35,587 bases of DNA from JAADHY01 sp964428935 (lineage in GTDB: Bacteria > Planctomycetota > Planctomycetia > Planctomycetales > Planctomycetaceae): assembly GCA_964428935.1 (NCBI GenBank), contig CAYSAG010000015.1, positions 1 through 35,587 on the forward strand. The letters are read 5' to 3'. Within the stretch, counting starts at the first letter, position 1; the number at the start of each line of letters is the position of its first letter. A program made the translations under genes and the position numbers. This document shows, in pieces, positions 24,471 through 32,221 of the stretch. The notes beneath the pieces are model-generated. The model had not been told where the DNA came from, did not search any database, and saw only the letters and a list, made by a program, of their open reading frames with translations.

Positions 24471-25607
24471 TCACGCCGCCGGCTCGGTCACCGAGTCGGA
24501 CGGCTGGTCCGTTCCGACCGCCTCAGGCGGCTCGGCGCGCCCGGCCGGCCGTGGCGACCCCACTTGTTCGTGTGGAGCGAAAACCGGCAGCGGCACGCCC
24601 CACCGCCGAAGGCTCAAAGCCACCGTGGCCCACAGGCCGCGGAGCGAGAACGTCTGAGCGACTGCCGTCGGCTCGAACCCGCAGTGCATTCGACAGTCCG
24701 TGCAGCGTGGGTTGCCGCTGGCGGGCCCGTACGACGCCCAGTCCGTCTCGTCCAGCAGCTCGCGAAAGCTCGACGCGTAGCCCTCCTGCAGCAAGTAACA
24801 CGGCCTTTGCCAGCCGAAAATGTTGTAAGTCGGGTTTCCCCAAGGCGTGCACTGCAACGGCCAACGGCCTTGCAAGAACTCCAGAAACAGCGGCGACTGG
24901 TTGAACCGCCACCGCCGGTTGGGCGGCCGCAGCAGCTGTCGAAAAAGCCGAACGGTTTCCGCCGCGTGCAGGAAGTGCTCCTGGTCGGGAGCCTTCTCGT
25001 AAGGGTAAGCCGGCGAAATGGTCATGCCCTCGACGCCCAAGTCCATGAGGAAGTCGAAGAACCGGCGGTACTGTTCGGGGTCGGCGTCGTTGAACAACGT
25101 GGTGTTGGTTGTGACGCGGAAACCGCGGTCCAGCGCCGCTCGAATGGCTCGGACGGCCGTGTCGAACACGCCCGCCCGGCAAACCGCTCGGTCGTGGACC
25201 TCCCGAGGCCCGTCCAGGTGAACCGAAAAGGCCAAGTACTTGCTCGGCGTGAACCGGTCCAGGTGTTTTTCCAGCAGCAAGGCGTTCGTGCAAAGGTAGA
25301 CGTACTTTTTCCGAGCGACCAGGCCTTGGACAATTTCGTCAATTTGGGGGTGCAGGAGCGGTTCGCCGCCGGGAATGGAAACAATCGGAGCTCCGCATTC
25401 CTCGGCAGCCCGAAAACATTGCTCCGGCGTCAACTGCCGTCTCAACACCTCGGGCGGGTACTGGATTTTGCCGCAGCCCGCGCAGGCCAGGTTGCACCGC
25501 ATGAGCGGCTCGAGCATGAGTACCAGCGCGTAGCGTCGCTGTCCGCGCAGCCGACACGCCAGAATGTGCCGGACCACCGCCCACATTTGTGAAGTTGGAA
25601 CACCCAT
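24471..25607 (-). CDS. hpnH: Radical-SAM hopanoid biosynthesis enzyme HpnH (adenosyl-hopene synthesis)
   Basis: 378 residues from ATG 25607. HpnH joins the 5'-deoxyadenosyl group to diploptene, the first step to extended C35 hopanoids. The radical-SAM cluster is C38-x3-C42-x2-C45 in CNLACAGCGKIQYP. Family-specific stretches follow: ECGAPIVSIPGGEPLLHP, KKYVYLCTNALLL, FSVHLDGPREVHDR, YEKAPDQEHFL, CTPWGNPTYNIFGWQRPCYLL and the C-terminal cysteines in CTDCRMHCGFEPTAV. About 50 residues rich in Pro/Arg/Glu extend past the usual end and look disordered. The start codon is uncertain: the sequence before 25607 lacks a Shine-Dalgarno, and the heptamer array lies immediately upstream, but a longer start would translate the repeat. 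No shc or other hpn gene is in the window. Confidence 0.94.
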   Translation of the reverse strand: MGVPTSQMWAVVRHILACRLRGQRRYALVLMLEPLMRCNLACAGCGKIQYPPEVLRRQLTPEQCFRAAEECGAPIVSIPGGEPLLHPQIDEIVQGLVARKKYVYLCTNALLLEKHLDRFTPSKYLAFSVHLDGPREVHDRAVCRAGVFDTAVRAIRAALDRGFRVTTNTTLFNDADPEQYRRFFDFLMDLGVEGMTISPAYPYEKAPDQEHFLHAAETVRLFRQLLRPPNRRWRFNQSPLFLEFLQGRWPLQCTPWGNPTYNIFGWQRPCYLLQEGYASSFRELLDETDWASYGPASGNPRCTDCRMHCGFEPTAVAQTFSLRGLWATVALSLRRWGVPLPVFAPHEQVGSPRPAGRAEPPEAVGTDQPSDSVTEPAA

Positions 25608-25617
25608 GGGGCAGGAG

Positions 25618-25652
25618 TTCTTGGTGCTTGGTTCTTGGTGCTTGGTGCTTGG
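25618..25652 (+). repeat. Degenerate heptamer repeat array, copy B
   Basis: Five heptamers: TTCTTGG, TGCTTGG, TTCTTGG, TGCTTGG, TGCTTGG, on the same strand as copy A but in another order of variants. It lies 11 bases upstream of the hpnH start, in its leader, where copy A lies downstream of a gene; a fixed role relative to transcription is therefore unlikely. Confidence 0.85.
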
Positions 25653-26108
25653 TGCGGGACGCGGGAAGCGGCTGGCCGAAGCGGGGCGCCGCTCACTCTC
25701 GACACGCTCGACACAAGCGAGCCTCACACGGTCGCGTAGCTTAGAACGCCGCTCGAAGCCCGGCAAGTCGGGCAACGAGGACGTTGAAGCACAGGAGAAC
25801 GTGGAAACCCACGAAGTGAACAAGCCGACCGACCGCCGTCCGGCCGACGAAGCGCTCTCGGTCTTCGCGGAACGAACCCGGCTTCGGCACTGGCTTCCCG
25901 CTCGGCCAGGGTTCATAATGACCGGCTAACGGGAACGAGGCGGCGGGGGCTTTGGCTTGAACGCCGTGCGTCGGCCGTCTTCGCCGGCCGGCGTCCTGGC
26001 TGGGGCGAGCTCTTGGTGGGAGCGGCCGTTGACGCTGACTTGGGCGTGGCCGAGCCAGACGCTCCAGGCTCTGTCCCCGAGAACGCGGTCTTCTGTGGAG
26101 AGCTTCGA
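25653..26108. other. Divergent region between hpnH and groES
   Basis: About 456 bp. A minus-strand frame (25926-26147, TTG start, 73 codons) has third-position composition like the real genes and three tryptophans, but lacks a Shine-Dalgarno, overlaps the groES start and resembles nothing I know. No CIRCE element (the inverted repeat that often controls groE operons) was recognised upstream of groES. Confidence 0.4.
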
Positions 26109-26396
26109 ATGAAACTGGTGCCACTGGGCGACAAGGTCGTTGTTCAACGCGTGGAACGGAAGGAGACGACGGCCGGCGGCATTGTGCTGCCCGAGTCGGC
26201 TCGCGAACGCACGGTGGAGGGACGCGTCTTGAGCGTCGGCGACGGCCGCGTGCTGGACGACGGCACTCGGGCTCCCCTGCAGGTCAAGGAAGGAGACCGA
26301 GTCTTGTTTTCAGACTGGGCCGGAATGGAAGTCGAGGTGGGCGGCGAAGAGCTGCTGATTCTGAACGAGTCGGACATTTTGGCCGTGGTCGAGTAG
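26109..26396 (+). CDS. groES: Co-chaperonin GroES, not followed by groEL
   Basis: 95 residues, the normal length; ATG 26109 with GGAGAG six bases upstream. Visible are the PLGDKVVVQRVE opening, the mobile-loop region TTAGGIVLPESARERT (residues 21-36, where the GGIVLP segment contacts GroEL), the roof-loop area near residue 50 and the terminal LNESDILAVVE. GroES caps GroEL during folding in the cytoplasm. GroEL is not adjacent: the next gene is an enolase-superfamily enzyme. Planctomycetes often carry several groES/groEL copies at separate loci, so a partner elsewhere is expected. Whether this is the main or an accessory copy cannot be told here. Confidence 0.96.
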   Translation: MKLVPLGDKVVVQRVERKETTAGGIVLPESARERTVEGRVLSVGDGRVLDDGTRAPLQVKEGDRVLFSDWAGMEVEVGGEELLILNESDILAVVE

Positions 26397-26557
26397 CGGC
26401 CGAAGCGGGCTCGCCAGCCGACCGGCCGACGCTTGGCGTTGAACGAAGTCGCTGGCCGAACGGACCCGCCTCGCCGCGTCCACTTGTCCGAGGCGTTGCT
26501 TTGGCGTTCGGTCGGCCTTTGGCCCGGCCAGCTTTCCCCAACACACGCTCGACACCC

Positions 26558-27742
26558 ATGCGAGTGGTTGAGCTGCAACTGTTCCACGTGCGTGTGCCGC
26601 TGAAACGCCCCGTCCGCCACGCCTCCTCTTCCCGCTCCGTCACCGACAACATTGTCGTGCGTTGCCGGTTGGACGACGGAACGGTCGGTTGGGGCGAGGG
26701 TGTGCCGCGGCCGTACGTGACGGGCGAGACGGCGGAGGTGTGCGTCGAGCTGTTCGACCGGGCGGTTTTTGGGCCGCTTTTGGCCGACCCGTTCGACGAC
26801 TTGGCCGGGGCCGTCGGCCTGGTGGACCAGCTGGACGTCGTGGGGCAGGGGGAGGGTCCTCGGTCGGGCTTCGGCAACGCGTTGCGGTGCGCGGTCGAAC
26901 TGAGTGTGCTGGACGCGGCGTGTCGCGCCGTGGGCCGACCGCTGTCGGCCGTGACGCAGTTGGTGCCGGAAGCCTTGCCGTTGCGAGCCGCTCGCGAGCG
27001 GGTGCAGTACAGCGCGGTTCTGACGTTGAGCTCGCCGCGGAAGCAAACCGTCCAGCTCTGGAAGTTTCGGCTGTACGGCTTTCGCTACTGCAAAGTGAAA
27101 GTGGGGCCGGACGACGAAGCCAACCAGGCCGCCTTGCGTCGCGCTCGACGAATTCTCGGTCGCTCCGTCGACTTGCGAATCGACGTCAACGAAGCCTGGG
27201 ACTGGCGGCAACTGGAACAGAAGCTGCAACCGTTGTGCGAATTCGGGCTGTCGTGCGTGGAGCAACCCGTGCCGCACGAGCAGGTCGAGCGACTGGCGGA
27301 GCTGCGGCGTCGGCTGCCGGTGCGGGTCATGCTGGACGAGTCGCTGTGCAGTCTGGACGACGCTCACCGCGCCGTCGAGCGTGGTCTGTGTGACCTGTTC
27401 AACATTCGGCTCAGCAAGTGTGGCGGGTTCGTCCGGTCGCTCAAAGTGGCTGCCGTCGCGCACCGAGCCGGGCTGGGTTTTCAGTTGGGCTGCCAAGTGG
27501 GCGAAACGGGTCTTCTGTCGGCGGCCGGGCGGCACTTTGCGACGTCTGTGGCCGAGCTGAGCTACGTGGAGGGCAGCTACGACCGGCACTTGGTCCGAGA
27601 ACGGCTGACGCGGCAGGACGTCACCTTCGGCTACGGCGGTTGGGCGCCCGCCCTGCCGGGGCCCGGACTGGGCGTCGACGTCGACTCGAGCTCGCTGCAA
27701 CGCTGCCTGGTTCAAAGCCGCACGTGGCGGCCCAGCCCGTGA
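26558..27742 (+). CDS. Enolase-superfamily enzyme, muconate-cycloisomerase / dipeptide-epimerase-like
   Basis: 394 residues from ATG 26558. An N-terminal capping domain (1-130; GEGVPRPYVTGE near 47-58) is followed by the barrel with the superfamily residues: KVK at 179-181 (the first Lys acts as base or acid), metal ligands Asp209 (RIDVNEAW), Glu235 (CVEQPV) and Asp260 (MLDESL), and Lys287 in RLSKCGG. The KxK plus KxGG arrangement belongs to the muconate lactonizing subgroup, which includes muconate cycloisomerases, o-succinylbenzoate synthases and dipeptide epimerases. The reaction starts with proton removal alpha to a carboxylate in all of them. The substrate is not predictable from this view. 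The next gene, a lipid kinase, starts 49 bp after the stop, so the two are probably co-transcribed. No strong Shine-Dalgarno is seen. Confidence 0.9.
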   Translation: MRVVELQLFHVRVPLKRPVRHASSSRSVTDNIVVRCRLDDGTVGWGEGVPRPYVTGETAEVCVELFDRAVFGPLLADPFDDLAGAVGLVDQLDVVGQGEGPRSGFGNALRCAVELSVLDAACRAVGRPLSAVTQLVPEALPLRAARERVQYSAVLTLSSPRKQTVQLWKFRLYGFRYCKVKVGPDDEANQAALRRARRILGRSVDLRIDVNEAWDWRQLEQKLQPLCEFGLSCVEQPVPHEQVERLAELRRRLPVRVMLDESLCSLDDAHRAVERGLCDLFNIRLSKCGGFVRSLKVAAVAHRAGLGFQLGCQVGETGLLSAAGRHFATSVAELSYVEGSYDRHLVRERLTRQDVTFGYGGWAPALPGPGLGVDVDSSSLQRCLVQSRTWRPSP

Positions 27743-27791
27743 GCGGCAAAGGGAGTTCTTGGACGTCGGGGCCGGAAAAGGAGTGGCGCCA

Positions 27792-28760
27792 GTGAGCGAA
27801 ACGGCCGACGGCAAACTCGTCGTCGTGCTCCGCAACCCCCTGTCCGGCTCAGCCCGGAACCGGTGGGCCGTTCGGGAGCTGGTGGGCGAGCTGCGGCGGC
27901 TGGGCCTGCGCGTGCGGCTGTTTTCGTCGCGTGAGCGGCTGCAGGGGTTTGTGCGGCGCACGCCGTCTGAGCGGCTGCGCTGTGTGGTCGCGGCTGGCGG
28001 AGACGGGACGGTCAACGACTTGCTGAACCGGCTGCCCGGTGTGCCCTTGGCGGTCCTTCCCTTGGGGACCGAAAACTTGTTGGCTCGGCACTTCCGCCTG
28101 CCGCTCGACGGTCGCTCGGCCGCTCGCGTGGTGGCCGCCGGACGGAAAACCACGTTGGACGTCTGGCAGGCCAACGGTCGCCGGTTCCTTCTAATGGCCA
28201 GTGTGGGCTTCGACGCCGAAGTCGTTCACCGCGTCCACCGGCGGCGAACCGGCCCGGTGTCGAAGGCGACGTACGTGGGACCCATTCTGCGAGCGGCTCG
28301 GCAGTACGAATTCCCGGAACTGGAGCTGACCGTTTTGGACGGCTCGGCTGGAGGCGGTTCAGCGTCGGACCCGCACGGCGGGGCGGCGGTTTCGTCCGAG
28401 TTCGGCGGCTCGAGCGCGGGACGTTCCCGGGGCGTCTGGCGTGCGCGTCACGTCGTGCTGTCCAACTTGCCGGTTTACGCACTGGGACTGAAATTCTCGC
28501 CGGACTGCCGCGGCGACGACGGGCGGCTGGACGCGTGTTTGTTCGACCGAGCGGGTTGGTGGGCGGCGGCGACGTACGGCTGGGACGTCTGGCGCGGGCG
28601 GCACGTGCAGCGCCCGGACGTGCAGCAGTTGCGACTGACAGCGTGCCGAATCGACTGCCCGGCCGGGCGGGTGCCGGTGCAGGTGGACGGCGACCCGTGC
28701 GGCTTCACGCCGGTCGAAATTGTTGCGGCGCCGGAGGCTCTGCAACTGGTTTGTCCGTGA
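27792..28760 (+). CDS. Diacylglycerol kinase-family (YegS/LCB5-like) lipid kinase
   Basis: 322 residues from GTG 27792, which follows AAAAGGAG at eight bases; an upstream TTG (27759) has no comparable site. The DAGK catalytic domain shows NPLSGSARN (15-23), the nucleotide loop GGDGTVND (69-76) and LGTENLLARHF (91-101; most members have LGTGN). The C-terminal beta-sandwich has the SVGFDAEVVHRV and DGDPCG segments typical of the family. A Gly/Ser-rich insert lies around residues 190-220. Members phosphorylate diacylglycerol, sphingoid bases or other membrane lipids. The substrate is unknown. It is probably co-transcribed with the preceding enolase-like enzyme, converges with the DAHP synthase gene (35 bp between stops), and with hpnH nearby makes this part of the window rich in membrane-lipid chemistry, though no functional link is shown. 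Confidence 0.92.
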   Translation: MSETADGKLVVVLRNPLSGSARNRWAVRELVGELRRLGLRVRLFSSRERLQGFVRRTPSERLRCVVAAGGDGTVNDLLNRLPGVPLAVLPLGTENLLARHFRLPLDGRSAARVVAAGRKTTLDVWQANGRRFLLMASVGFDAEVVHRVHRRRTGPVSKATYVGPILRAARQYEFPELELTVLDGSAGGGSASDPHGGAAVSSEFGGSSAGRSRGVWRARHVVLSNLPVYALGLKFSPDCRGDDGRLDACLFDRAGWWAAATYGWDVWRGRHVQRPDVQQLRLTACRIDCPAGRVPVQVDGDPCGFTPVEIVAAPEALQLVCP

Positions 28761-28795
28761 GCGGGCGAGGGCTTGGTGTGCTCCGTCGCTGGGGC

Positions 28796-29839
28796 CTACA
28801 GCCGGTCGGCCGCTTCCAAAATCAGTCGCTCCGTCGTCGGCCAGTCAATGCACGCGTCGGTAATGGAAACGCCGTACTGGAGCGTTCCGGTCGGACTGGG
28901 AAAGGGCTGGTTGCCCGCCTTCAGGTTGCTCTCGAGCATGGCTCCGACAATCGACCGCGTGCCGTCCAGTCGCTGCTGGACCACGCAGCGGAAAATGTCC
29001 GGCTGGCGGCGGTAGTCCTTCTGGCTGTTTCCGTGGCTGCAGTCAATCAGAATGGAGCGGTCCAGGCCGGCGGCCTCCAACTTCCGCTCGGCCTCGGCCA
29101 CGTGTTCCGGGCCGTAGTTGGGACCGCTTTCGCCTCCCCGAAGCACCAAGTGGCAGTCCGGGTTGCCGCGCGTCGTGACCGACGACGCCACACCGTCGCC
29201 GCTAATGCCCAGGAACGTGTGCGGCTGACGAGCGGCTTGAATGGCGTGAATGGCCGGGGCCACGCGTCCGGACGTGCAGTTCTTGAAACCCAGCGGCATG
29301 GAAAGGCCGGAGGCCATTTGCCGGTGCGTCTGCGACTCCGTCGTGCGAGCTCCAATGGCCGACCAGCAAATCAGGTCGGCAATGTACTGCGGCGTGATTG
29401 GGTCGAGCAGCTCGGTGGCCGTCGGCACGCCCAGGTCAATGACTTCTCGCAGGAACTGCCGAGCCAAACGCAAACCGCCGGGAATGTCGTTGGACCCGTC
29501 CAGGTGAGGGTCCATGATGAGGCCTTTCCAGCCGAGCGACGTGCGAGGCTTTTCGAAGTAGCAACGCATGACCAGCAGCACCTTCTGGCCGACCCGGTCC
29601 ATGAGCCCTCGCAGCCGCTCGGCGTACTCGCGTCCGGCACGCACGTCGTGAATGGAGCACGGGCCGACAACCAGCAGGAACCGCTCGTCTTGGTGTCGCA
29701 GAATGCGGCGAATGGCGTCGCGTGTCTCGGCCACGAATTCTTCCTGCCGCTCCGAACGCGGAATTTCGTGGAGCAACAGCGTGGGAGCGGGCAGGGGAAT
29801 GTTGGCGACGATGTTCAGGTCCGAGACGCGTCGTCGCAT
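28796..29839 (-). CDS. aroG: 3-deoxy-7-phosphoheptulonate (DAHP) synthase, type I
   Basis: 347 residues from ATG 29839, the same length class as the E. coli AroF/G/H enzymes. It condenses PEP with erythrose 4-phosphate, the first step of the shikimate pathway. Visible: the metal Cys61 in GPCSIHD, YFEKPRTSLGWKGLIMDP (substrate loop), ITPQYIADL, WSAIGARTTESQTHR, a metal His in DCSHGNSQKD and the final SITDACIDW. The N-terminus, where feedback inhibition by aromatic amino acids occurs in these enzymes, is present, but which amino acid acts cannot be read. The symbol aroG means the type I class only. The leader contains a strong hairpin (29913-29935). It stands 10 kb from trpE, so the aromatic genes are dispersed. 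No good Shine-Dalgarno is seen before the start. Confidence 0.95.
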   Translation of the reverse strand: MRRRVSDLNIVANIPLPAPTLLLHEIPRSERQEEFVAETRDAIRRILRHQDERFLLVVGPCSIHDVRAGREYAERLRGLMDRVGQKVLLVMRCYFEKPRTSLGWKGLIMDPHLDGSNDIPGGLRLARQFLREVIDLGVPTATELLDPITPQYIADLICWSAIGARTTESQTHRQMASGLSMPLGFKNCTSGRVAPAIHAIQAARQPHTFLGISGDGVASSVTTRGNPDCHLVLRGGESGPNYGPEHVAEAERKLEAAGLDRSILIDCSHGNSQKDYRRQPDIFRCVVQQRLDGTRSIVGAMLESNLKAGNQPFPSPTGTLQYGVSITDACIDWPTTERLILEAADRL

Positions 29840-29912
29840 GGTCGTGTGGTGTTCTTTCTCGCCGACGGCGGACGCCGCCGGGCTCGAATCGACAAGCCGC
29901 GGACCCGCGGTC

Positions 29913-29935
29913 CTGCGGTCGCCGGTCGACCGCAG
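29913..29935 (-). promoter_or_regulatory. Hairpin in the DAHP synthase leader
   Basis: CTGCGGTCG and CGACCGCAG form a perfect nine-pair stem with a five-base loop, 74 bases upstream of the start. It could control translation or transcript stability, or be part of the surrounding repeat-rich DNA. Confidence 0.45.
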
Positions 29936-30070
29936 CGGTCCGCCGTCCAGACAACGCTGCAACGGGGATTCTAACCGGGGACGTCCGGGAATGGGAGGGG
30001 CACGCTTTGTCGTGGCCGGAGGTTGGAGCTGCGTGGAAGCACGGCCGACGGCCGCCTCGGTTGAGCGCAA

Positions 30071-30238
30071 TGTGGACGCGGCATCCTGCCGCGTCTTCTC
30101 TGACGACGAGGAGCTTGTTCTGGCCGCAAGCGGCTGGAAGCCGCTGCCACGTCTTGTGTGGACACGGCTTCTTGCCGCGTGTTCTCTGGCGACGAACGGC
30201 TTCTTCTGGCTCCAAGCGGCTGGAAGCCGGTGCCACGT
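30071..30238 (+). repeat. Two tandem 82-bp palindrome-containing repeat units
   Basis: Units at 30071-30152 and 30157-30238 (four bases between) begin TGTGGACRCGGC and end GGTGCCACGT or GCTGCCACGT. Each has a first inverted repeat (GACGCGGCA/TGCCGCGTC in unit 1, imperfect in unit 2) and a second one around AGCGGCT-GGA-AGCC. The palindromes are kept better than the bases between them, suggesting selection on structure or recent copying. Confidence 0.8.
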
Positions 30239-30334
30239 TGAGGAAGCACGGGCATTTCCATTGGACGCCGGGCAGGGCCACTTGACTTCCTGAGCCACTC
30301 TTCACTCTCCGCCACTCTAATGTCCATTTCTTGC

Positions 30335-30358
30335 TGCGCAGCGCTTTTTCGCTGCGCA
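30335..30358. repeat. Perfect nine-pair hairpin with CTTTTT loop
   Basis: TGCGCAGCG (30335-30343) and CGCTGCGCA (30350-30358) are exact complements around a CTTTTT loop. About 200 bases upstream of the secreted protein start; looks like a small REP-type palindrome. No gene end is close enough for a terminator role. Confidence 0.7.
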
Positions 30359-30556
30359 CCGGGTTTCGTCTGTGTGGGCGGTGGGTTGACAGCGTCCTGC
30401 CTGGCGGGGACCTTGGTCGCAGAGCGAGCGGAGGACGACCGGCCGAGGGCCGCCGCCAAGCGTTGTGCCTTTCAGTCGGTTGGGCGGTTCGGGCTTCGTG
30501 TCGAAAAGCCGGTTCGTCCTTCGGAACAGCCGCCGGTTTGGGAAGGAGGTGGAGAC

Positions 30557-32221
30557 GTGGGTGTGAAGCGGGTTGTGCGTGTTCGTGTGTTCGACCGGTT
30601 TGGTTCGTGCGGGTCGGCCGGGCGTTGCGTCGTCGCGGTGGCGACGAGTCTGTGGCTGACGGCCGCTGCGTGCCGAGCCGCTTCGCCCTCTGCGCCGTCG
30701 GCTGACGCAACGGTCGCAGTCGACCAGGACGCTTCCCGAACACAGACTCAAGCGAACGCCGGCCGGACCGGCCGCGCTCCTTCCGGCACGGCCTTTTCGG
30801 TTTGCGAGCTGTACGCGCCGGGCCACTTTGGCAACAGCTACGAGGTGGCTGGAGCGAACGAAATGCGGCGTCTTTTGGCCGAGGCGGCCTGGTGGGGCTT
30901 CAACCGCTACGGAGACTGGTTCGACATGGACGACTGCAAAGACCCGTTCGCCCCCGGACACACCTACGGTTTGGGCGACGCGTTGTGGGACCGCAAGAAA
31001 ACTCACTTCGCGTCCGCTCAGCGGCTGGGACTGCCGTGCGACCTCATTCTGACTCCGAACCACGTCTTCGTCGACCAGTGTTTGCCCGGACTGGTGGCGA
31101 CGAAGGACCGCCGGGTGTTCGGGCAATTGGTTTGTCCGTCGGTGCCGGCGGCTCGCAAGCTCATTCTGCTAGACTACGACCACCTCTTCTCCGACCTGGC
31201 ACGAGCCGGAGTGCAGCTTCGCTTCTTGAACGCCGCTCCGTACGACTTCGGCGGTTGCCGGTGTTCGAAGTGTCGGCCGTGGATTCTGACGTTTGCTCGG
31301 CTCAGCCGCGAAATCTTCCAACTGGCCCGCAAGTACCACCCGAAGGTCCGAATGGAAATGATTGGCTGGTGGTGGTCGGCCGAAGAGCACCGGCTGTTTG
31401 CCGAGTGGGCGGACAACGAAGCACCCGGCTGGGTCCAGCGGATGTACTTGCACTTGCCTTACGGAGCGACCCGCGTGGCGAACGTGCCGCTGCCGAAGGG
31501 CTGCCAGCGAGGGGCGTTCGTCCACATTGGCTACGCGGACCAGGCCAGCCCGCGCGACGTGTACGGCCACCTGGGACCGGTGGTCGCAGCGGAGCGGCTG
31601 CAACGGACGGTAGCCGACTTGCGCAGCCAAGGCGTAACGGCCGTTCTCGCTTACAGCGAGGGCGTGTTCGACGACGTCAACAAGGCGCTGTTGGCCGGCC
31701 TGACTTCCGGCCGGTTCGCCAGCGCCGACCAGGTCTTGGTGGCGTACGCCGAGCGGTACTTTGGCGTCTCGGGCGAGACGGCTCAACGGTGGGCTCGGTG
31801 GCTGAAAGCCTGGGGGCGTCCGTTCGACGTGAACACACAACAGTCGGGCGCCGAACTGAAACGGCTGCTGGCTCGGACGCCGCGCCGGACCTGGCGCGTT
31901 CGCCAATGGGAGCTGAAGCAGCAGTTGTTCGAGCTCTGTGGGCAAATCGGTTCGGGCGACCGTTGGACGGCCGAGCGCTTGCAGAAAGTGGAGCGGTTCT
32001 GGGCGGTCCAAGAGACGCTGCAACGGGAGGTGTGGGGACTGGGGCCGCTGCGGCACGTCTTCTCGCGCCGTTTCACACCGGCTCCCTGGTACCGAAGCTG
32101 GGCCCGGTGGCAGGCCAGTCAGAAGGCGGCGTCCGGAACAGGACGGGCCGCGAGCGAACCGGTCGTACCGAGAAAGGCCGGCGAGCGGGCGCCGACGCGA
32201 CGGTCGGCTCACCGCTCGTAA
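30557..32221 (+). CDS. Exported protein resembling a TIM-barrel glycoside hydrolase; function unknown
   Basis: 554 residues if the GTG at 30557 is used; a second GTG at 30563 is also possible. AAGGAGGT at 30543-30550 sits six or twelve bases upstream. The N-terminus is basic with a hydrophobic stretch (CVVAVATSLWLTAAACRAA, about 24-42), a signal or lipoprotein-like peptide, then a Ser/Thr/Ala/Gln-rich linker to about 78. The body begins FSVCELYAPGHFGNSYE and has alternating helix/strand character (WWGFNRYGDWFDMDD, DLILTPNH, FLNAAPYDFGGC). Three close cysteines C234, C236 and C239 follow the presumed strand and could bind metal or form a disulfide. Later VLAYSEGVFDDVNKALLAGL recalls the end of GH-like barrels in planctomycete proteins of the alpha-glucuronidase/hexosaminidase sort. 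No catalytic pair can be named. The stop lies 425 bp before the next gene, an exported SGNH protein, which supports a carbohydrate role. Confidence 0.75.
   Translation: MGVKRVVRVRVFDRFGSCGSAGRCVVAVATSLWLTAAACRAASPSAPSADATVAVDQDASRTQTQANAGRTGRAPSGTAFSVCELYAPGHFGNSYEVAGANEMRRLLAEAAWWGFNRYGDWFDMDDCKDPFAPGHTYGLGDALWDRKKTHFASAQRLGLPCDLILTPNHVFVDQCLPGLVATKDRRVFGQLVCPSVPAARKLILLDYDHLFSDLARAGVQLRFLNAAPYDFGGCRCSKCRPWILTFARLSREIFQLARKYHPKVRMEMIGWWWSAEEHRLFAEWADNEAPGWVQRMYLHLPYGATRVANVPLPKGCQRGAFVHIGYADQASPRDVYGHLGPVVAAERLQRTVADLRSQGVTAVLAYSEGVFDDVNKALLAGLTSGRFASADQVLVAYAERYFGVSGETAQRWARWLKAWGRPFDVNTQQSGAELKRLLARTPRRTWRVRQWELKQQLFELCGQIGSGDRWTAERLQKVERFWAVQETLQREVWGLGPLRHVFSRRFTPAPWYRSWARWQASQKAASGTGRAASEPVVPRKAGERAPTRRSAHRS

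Larger units (their letters stand above)
29840..30556. other. 717-bp divergent region rich in repeats and hairpins
   Basis: Separates DAHP synthase (minus) and a secreted protein (plus). It contains a leader hairpin, two tandem 82-bp repeat units and a perfect nine-pair hairpin, each listed on its own. Frames running through it are shadows. The extended plus-strand frame upstream of 30557 (from 30320) has no signal-peptide character and no ribosome-binding site, so it is treated as non-coding. Confidence 0.5.

Noticed and set aside
25926..26147. A 73-codon minus-strand frame overlapping the groES start
   Set aside because: Composition is gene-like, but the TTG start has no ribosome-binding site, it overlaps the groES start by 39 bases, and nothing about it is recognisable.
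26144..28174. A 676-codon minus-strand frame across groES, the enolase-like gene and the lipid kinase
   Set aside because: It spans three clear plus-strand genes and their gaps, which no real gene would do here, and lacks any motif.
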